DNA of 55,925 nt from an uncultured Colwellia sp. (GTDB lineage: Bacteria; Pseudomonadota; Gammaproteobacteria; Enterobacterales; Alteromonadaceae). Below are positions 52,499 through 55,925 of the stretch, piece after piece (positions within the stretch are counted from its first letter, which is position 1; the number at the start of each line of letters is the position of its first letter). Location of the stretch: positions 1-55,925 of the forward strand of contig CAJWBY010000010.1 in NCBI GenBank assembly GCA_913020705.1, read 5' to 3'. The translations under genes were made by a program, and so were the position numbers. A model generated the notes under the pieces. That model ran no database searches. It was not told the DNA's origin and was given only the letters and a program-made list of their open reading frames with translations.

Positions 52499-53851
52499 AT
52501 GCAACTAACAGCAAAAGCATCACGGACTAACGCTTTACTTATCTCTATTTGTACACCTGACTTTAAAGGTGACGAAGCTATAGAATCACTTGCAGAGCTT
52601 GGTCGTTTAGTGACTACACTAGGGTTCACAGTAGTTGGCACTCAATCGCAAAAGCAGAGTTCAACTAAAAAAGTGAATGTACTGGGTTTAGGTAAACTGG
52701 CAGAAATCGCCCATCTTACGGGTAATCAAGGTGTGGTTGAAAACGGTGATGAAGACGAAGGCCAATTTGAAGAAATGGTTGATGAATCGACAGTAGCCGA
52801 TATTCCATCAGAAAACCTTCCGTTTGGCTGTGCCGACGTAGTGGTATTTGATTGTGATTTAAGCCCGTCGCAGCTGCGAAATGTTGAGAATCAACTAGGC
52901 GTAGAAGTATTTGACCGTACTGGCATAATTATTGAGATATTTAGTCGTCATGCGCGTACCAAAACAGCAAAACTACAAGTTGAAATTGCTCGCCTTAATT
53001 ATGTAGCACCAAGACTTCGTGAAACATCGTGTGGTGACAGAGAACGCCAAATGGGTAAAGGCGCTGGTGAAACTACGCTAGAGTTAAACCGCCGTAAAGT
53101 ACGCGACCAATTAGCAGAATTAAAGCGTGAGTTGGTCAGTGTCCAAAATGAAATGAAAGGCAGACGTACACAACGCTCTGAACTCTTTTGTGTTGCTTTA
53201 GTGGGTTATACCAATGCGGGCAAGTCATCAATGATGCGCGCGATCACCGGTAGTGATGTTGTTGGTGAGAACAAACTTTTTGCAACGCTTGATACTACAG
53301 TTCGTGCATTACACCCTGCTACTCAGCCAAGAATTTTAGTGTCTGATACCGTAGGTTTTATCAAAAAGTTACCACACGATTTAGTCGCTTCATTCCATTC
53401 AACGTTAGCAGAAGCGCATGACGCTTCATTATTGTTATATGTGGTAGATGCATCAGATGCATCTTTTCGCTCACAACTCGATGTAGTACACGAAGTATTA
53501 GCAGAAGTGGGCGTGGATAACAGTGAGAAATTACTCGTACTAAACAAGTCAGATCAATTGACGAATGAGCAGCAACAAGCATTGATGGAAGAGTTTCCTG
53601 ACGCCATGATGACTTCAGCCCGTGACCCAATTGATGTTGCTAAACTGCATAAATATATCGTTGGCGTAGCTGAAAACGAAATGATTGAAGAAGAGATTGT
53701 CATTCCTTATACCGCGCAAGGTATTATAGGTGAAATACGTTCAACCATGAGTGTAACTAAAGAAGATTATGACTATAGTGAAGTTAAACTCACGGTAAGA
53801 TCAAATGCCATTGATTTAGCTAGACTGAAAAAGAAGATGTTAAGTCTATAA
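52499..53851 (+). CDS. hflX: HflX-type ribosome-associated GTPase with acidic insertion
   Basis: The 450-residue product has the HflX N-terminal domain (GLGKLAEIA, VVVFDCDLSPSQLRNVENQL, DRTGIIIEIFSRHARTKTAKLQVE). A helical hairpin follows, then the G domain with GYTNAGKSS (P-loop, about 236-244), DTVGFIKKLPHDL (G3) and NKSD (G4). HflX rescues or splits stalled 70S ribosomes. Around residues 85-105 there is an acidic insertion (GDEDEGQFEEMVDE) absent from the E. coli type. The linker GAGETTLELNRR replaces the usual GPGETQLE. It is not beside hfq or hflKC, so it may be a second, divergent copy. The start lacks a clear ribosome site. Confidence 0.9.
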   Translation: MQLTAKASRTNALLISICTPDFKGDEAIESLAELGRLVTTLGFTVVGTQSQKQSSTKKVNVLGLGKLAEIAHLTGNQGVVENGDEDEGQFEEMVDESTVADIPSENLPFGCADVVVFDCDLSPSQLRNVENQLGVEVFDRTGIIIEIFSRHARTKTAKLQVEIARLNYVAPRLRETSCGDRERQMGKGAGETTLELNRRKVRDQLAELKRELVSVQNEMKGRRTQRSELFCVALVGYTNAGKSSMMRAITGSDVVGENKLFATLDTTVRALHPATQPRILVSDTVGFIKKLPHDLVASFHSTLAEAHDASLLLYVVDASDASFRSQLDVVHEVLAEVGVDNSEKLLVLNKSDQLTNEQQQALMEEFPDAMMTSARDPIDVAKLHKYIVGVAENEMIEEEIVIPYTAQGIIGEIRSTMSVTKEDYDYSEVKLTVRSNAIDLARLKKKMLSL

Positions 53852-53872
53852 ACGGTATTTTATTTACGTATA

Positions 53873-53925
53873 AATTATGATGCTCATTGCAGTAAGAAGT
53901 ACTTACTGAAATGAGCATCATAATT
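53873..53925. terminator. Bidirectional terminator-like hairpin between hflX and eda
   Basis: A long stem pairs 53873-53896 with 53902-53925 (AATTATGATGCTCATT and CAGTAAG against their complements, one G/A mismatch) around a 5-base loop. It lies between convergent genes, 22 bases after the hflX stop and 35 before the eda stop, and could serve both. Confidence 0.7.
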
Positions 53926-53959
53926 AATCTATTGAATATATTAGAATAAAAATATATTT

Positions 53960-54580
53960 CTATTGCTGGTTGGCTTCAATACACGCTTGAGTAATAGCAG
54001 CCCAATCTTTGTTTTCAATCCAACTTTTCTGAGCCACCCAAGTACCGCCCACACAAAATACGTTCGAAAGCGATAAATAGTCATTCTTGTTCTCAAGTGT
54101 TACACCACCCGTTGGACAAAATTGTATATCTTGAAATACTCCAGAAATAGCTGATAAAAATTTATGCCCGCCTGATAATGCAGCAGGGAATAATTTCAGT
54201 TCAGTATAGCCGTACTCACAAGCCATTAGAATTTCACCAGTATTTGAAACACCCGGTAAAACAGGCAGTGAACTGTCAGCCAAATAACCTAATAATTTAT
54301 CACTTACCGCAGGGGTAATAATAAAATCGGCTCCAGCATCAGTTGCTTGTTGCAGTATAGCTTTATTGGTAACCGTGCCAGCTCCGACATACAAGTTAGG
54401 TAACGCTTTTTTAATTGCACTCATTGCATCGAGTGATGCTTCGGTTCTCAATACTACTTCTACTAAGTTTAAGCCTGCATCAGCCATTGCTTTGGCAATA
54501 TTTACACCTTGTTCAGCAGTATCAGCTTGAATAATTGGCAATAGGGTTTGTGTTCCCATCAATGATGAAAAGGAAGTCAT
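53960..54580 (-). CDS. eda: 2-dehydro-3-deoxy-phosphogluconate (KDPG) aldolase
   Basis: The 206-residue class I aldolase has the Schiff-base lysine K129 in TELKLFPA, general base E41 in NLVEVVLRT and the phosphate-binding GAGTV and PTGGV loops. The length matches the family. It splits KDPG to pyruvate and glyceraldehyde-3-phosphate. The KDG kinase gene is 66 bases upstream in the same direction, so together they convert KDG to central metabolites. Uronate sources such as alginate or pectin feed this route. Confidence 0.95.
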   Translation of the reverse strand: MTSFSSLMGTQTLLPIIQADTAEQGVNIAKAMADAGLNLVEVVLRTEASLDAMSAIKKALPNLYVGAGTVTNKAILQQATDAGADFIITPAVSDKLLGYLADSSLPVLPGVSNTGEILMACEYGYTELKLFPAALSGGHKFLSAISGVFQDIQFCPTGGVTLENKNDYLSLSNVFCVGGTWVAQKSWIENKDWAAITQACIEANQQ

Positions 54581-54646
54581 AATTATAACCTTTTAATATA
54601 AGTGCTGAAGATAGCTGCCTAATATTGAGCTACCGTCAGCAGAAAA

Positions 54647-55567
54647 TTATTGATATTTATTGTTGAATATTGAACTTGGAACAATTGCTCCAGGGTGCTG
54701 TATAACAAATCCAGCAACATCTGCGGCAAGTTCTACAGAAGCTTTAATCGTTTGCCCTGACATACGAGCACCAAGGTAAGCACCATTAAATGAGTCACCA
54801 GCTGAGGTTGTGTCCACAACATTTTCAACAGGTCTAACTTCAATAGTTTCTTTATTTTCTTTCGTTAAGCAAACAACATTTTGCTCACCGTTTTTGATGA
54901 TCAGCTCTTCATATTGATAATGACTAAAGAAATCAATGACACTGTCCATGGTGTCTAGATCAAATATCGAAGCGAAATCATCGATACCTGGTAAAAGTAT
55001 TTCTGAAGCTTCAAAAGCTAAACAGAACTGTTCGCGCGCTTCACTTTTATTTTTCCACAATTTCGGGCGGTAATTCAAATCAAACGCAATTTTTACGCCA
55101 GCAGCTTTTAACTTACCAATACAGCGCCAAAATTCAGCGCGGTCTTCAGGTGTAATAACGGCTAAAGAAATACCTGAGAAAAAGAAAATATCGTCTTTGC
55201 TCAATTCATCTATCACACTGTCTGTTAAGCTTTTAACAATCTGTCTAGCGGCAGAGCTTTCACGCCAGTATAAAAATGAGCGCTCGCCTTCATCATCTGT
55301 TTGAACTAGATAAATTCCCGGCTGCTGTTCAGTTAATTTGAATACGTATTGTGTATCAAGATCCTCATCTTCAAAGGTTTTGATCATTGTTGCGCTAATA
55401 TCATCTTGCCCAACTGCGGTAAGCAGTTGGGTTGAGATAGAAGGGAATAATCTTTTCAAATAGACTGCCGTGTTATATACATCACCCGCAAAACCTTGCT
55501 TATTGATAACGCCATCACTTTGTAATAGCTCTATCATACACTCGCCCATTAACGATATTTTATTCAT
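54647..55567 (-). CDS. kdgK: 2-keto-3-deoxygluconate (KDG) kinase, PfkB family
   Basis: The 306-residue PfkB-family sugar kinase has an N-terminal GFAGDVYNTAVYLKRLFP segment and the C-terminal DTTSAGDSFNGAYLG signature with catalytic D258 and the anion hole. It phosphorylates KDG to KDPG, the substrate of the aldolase encoded next. The neighbouring transporter supports a uronate-degradation cluster that continues beyond the right edge. Confidence 0.93.
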   Translation of the reverse strand: MNKISLMGECMIELLQSDGVINKQGFAGDVYNTAVYLKRLFPSISTQLLTAVGQDDISATMIKTFEDEDLDTQYVFKLTEQQPGIYLVQTDDEGERSFLYWRESSAARQIVKSLTDSVIDELSKDDIFFFSGISLAVITPEDRAEFWRCIGKLKAAGVKIAFDLNYRPKLWKNKSEAREQFCLAFEASEILLPGIDDFASIFDLDTMDSVIDFFSHYQYEELIIKNGEQNVVCLTKENKETIEVRPVENVVDTTSAGDSFNGAYLGARMSGQTIKASVELAADVAGFVIQHPGAIVPSSIFNNKYQ

Positions 55568-55585
55568 TACTGCGTCTCTTTAACG

Positions 55586-55925
55586 TTAGTTAAGTTTCTT
55601 TAATGGTTCAACTTTTGGAATTAATAACCAAACGGCTGCCAAAGCAACAATAGCTAATGAACCGCCTATAATAAATACTGGCATATAACTGACAACACCA
55701 TCTGCATCCGGACGCGTTAAAATTGGAACAAGTGCAATTAAGCCTGCAACAGCAAGTTTAGCTGCCATACCAGCAAAGCCAGAGAGTGTTCCAACCGATT
55801 TATTACTAAACAAATCACTTGGCAGTGTTTGAACATTACCAATTGCAGTTTGGAAACCAAATAAAATAACCGCCATAGTCAATACGATAGAGATACTTTC
55901 GTACTCTTTACCAATCACTAGAAAT
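55586..55925 (-). CDS. MFS transporter, C-terminal part (hexuronate-type), cut by window end
   Basis: The frame ends at 55586 and remains open to the last base, so the N-terminus lies outside. About 112 residues are visible with three or four membrane helices, including TLPSDLFSNKSVGTLSGFAGMAAKLA, which is characteristic of ExuT/GudP-like anion:cation symporters (shown in two overlapping pieces: TLPSDLFSNKSVG and GTLSGFAGMAAK). It probably imports uronates or unsaturated uronic acids for the KDG kinase and aldolase. It is 18 bases upstream of the kinase gene, hence one operon. Confidence 0.85.
   Translation of the reverse strand, partial: FLVIGKEYESISIVLTMAVILFGFQTAIGNVQTLPSDLFSNKSVGTLSGFAGMAAKLAVAGLIALVPILTRPDADGVVSYMPVFIIGGSLAIVALAAVWLLIPKVEPLKKLN

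Overview
The window reads as chromosomal DNA of an AT-rich marine gammaproteobacterium, most likely Alteromonadales near Colwellia/Thalassotalea. This is inferred from the base composition, the Xanthomonas/Caulobacter-type TonB receptor used in place of SusC/SusD, the GPH-type sugar symporters, the EfpL start at the left edge and the overall gene content. No rRNA, tRNA, CRISPR array, insertion sequence or prophage gene was seen.

The core, about 1.9-6.7 kb and 10.9-47.7 kb, is a large beta-glucan (laminarin-type) utilisation region. Secreted or surface enzymes are three GH16 endo-beta-1,3-glucanases, a signal-peptide GH17, a GH30 lipoprotein (possible beta-1,6 debranching) and a CBM9-like protein. 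A TonB-dependent receptor and two GPH symporters would import the products. A large non-catalytic lipoprotein (30070-32757) probably holds glucan at the surface. Enzymes without export signals form the cytoplasmic arm: a GH149-like beta-1,3-glucan phosphorylase, two translationally coupled GH17 proteins and two GH3 exo-glucosidases. A LytS/LytTR two-component pair (4653-6656) is the only transcriptional regulator near these genes. A CotH-type protein and a CBM6/di-heme cytochrome fusion travel with the glucanase genes and have no obvious textbook role there.

Regulation: a bipartite direct repeat, [T/A/G]CCA(TTTCA) then A[C/T]CGT about three helical turns downstream, occurs ahead of at least six of these transcription units (sites near 4530, 29486, 29761, 41425, 43318 and 43437). 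Two copies sit in a roughly 70-bp block conserved between promoters 12 kb apart. The half-sites resemble LytTR targets, so the neighbouring LytTR regulator may control a laminarin regulon; this is inference.

Layout: 1-1836 efpL start, M14 peptidase-like gene and protein phosphatase; 1886-6656 GH30, CBM9-like and the two-component system; 7031-10827 frameshifted M20 amidohydrolase, M28 peptidase and DnaJ-related gene; 10933-19381 phosphorylase operon and secreted GH17; 19574-29315 SDR, CotH, symporter, TonB receptor and multimodular GH16; 30070-36016 surface lipoprotein, a 34-residue membrane peptide, two uncharacterised genes and a CBS/DUF21 membrane protein; 36420-41198 GH16 and di-heme protein; 41669-47746 symporter and two GH3; 47770-52202 a double nitrilase-fold protein without catalytic Cys, an intact M20 amidohydrolase and an alpha/beta hydrolase; 52499-53851 an HflX GTPase; 53960-55925 Eda, KDG kinase and a truncated MFS transporter, the edge of a uronate (alginate or pectin) catabolic cluster.
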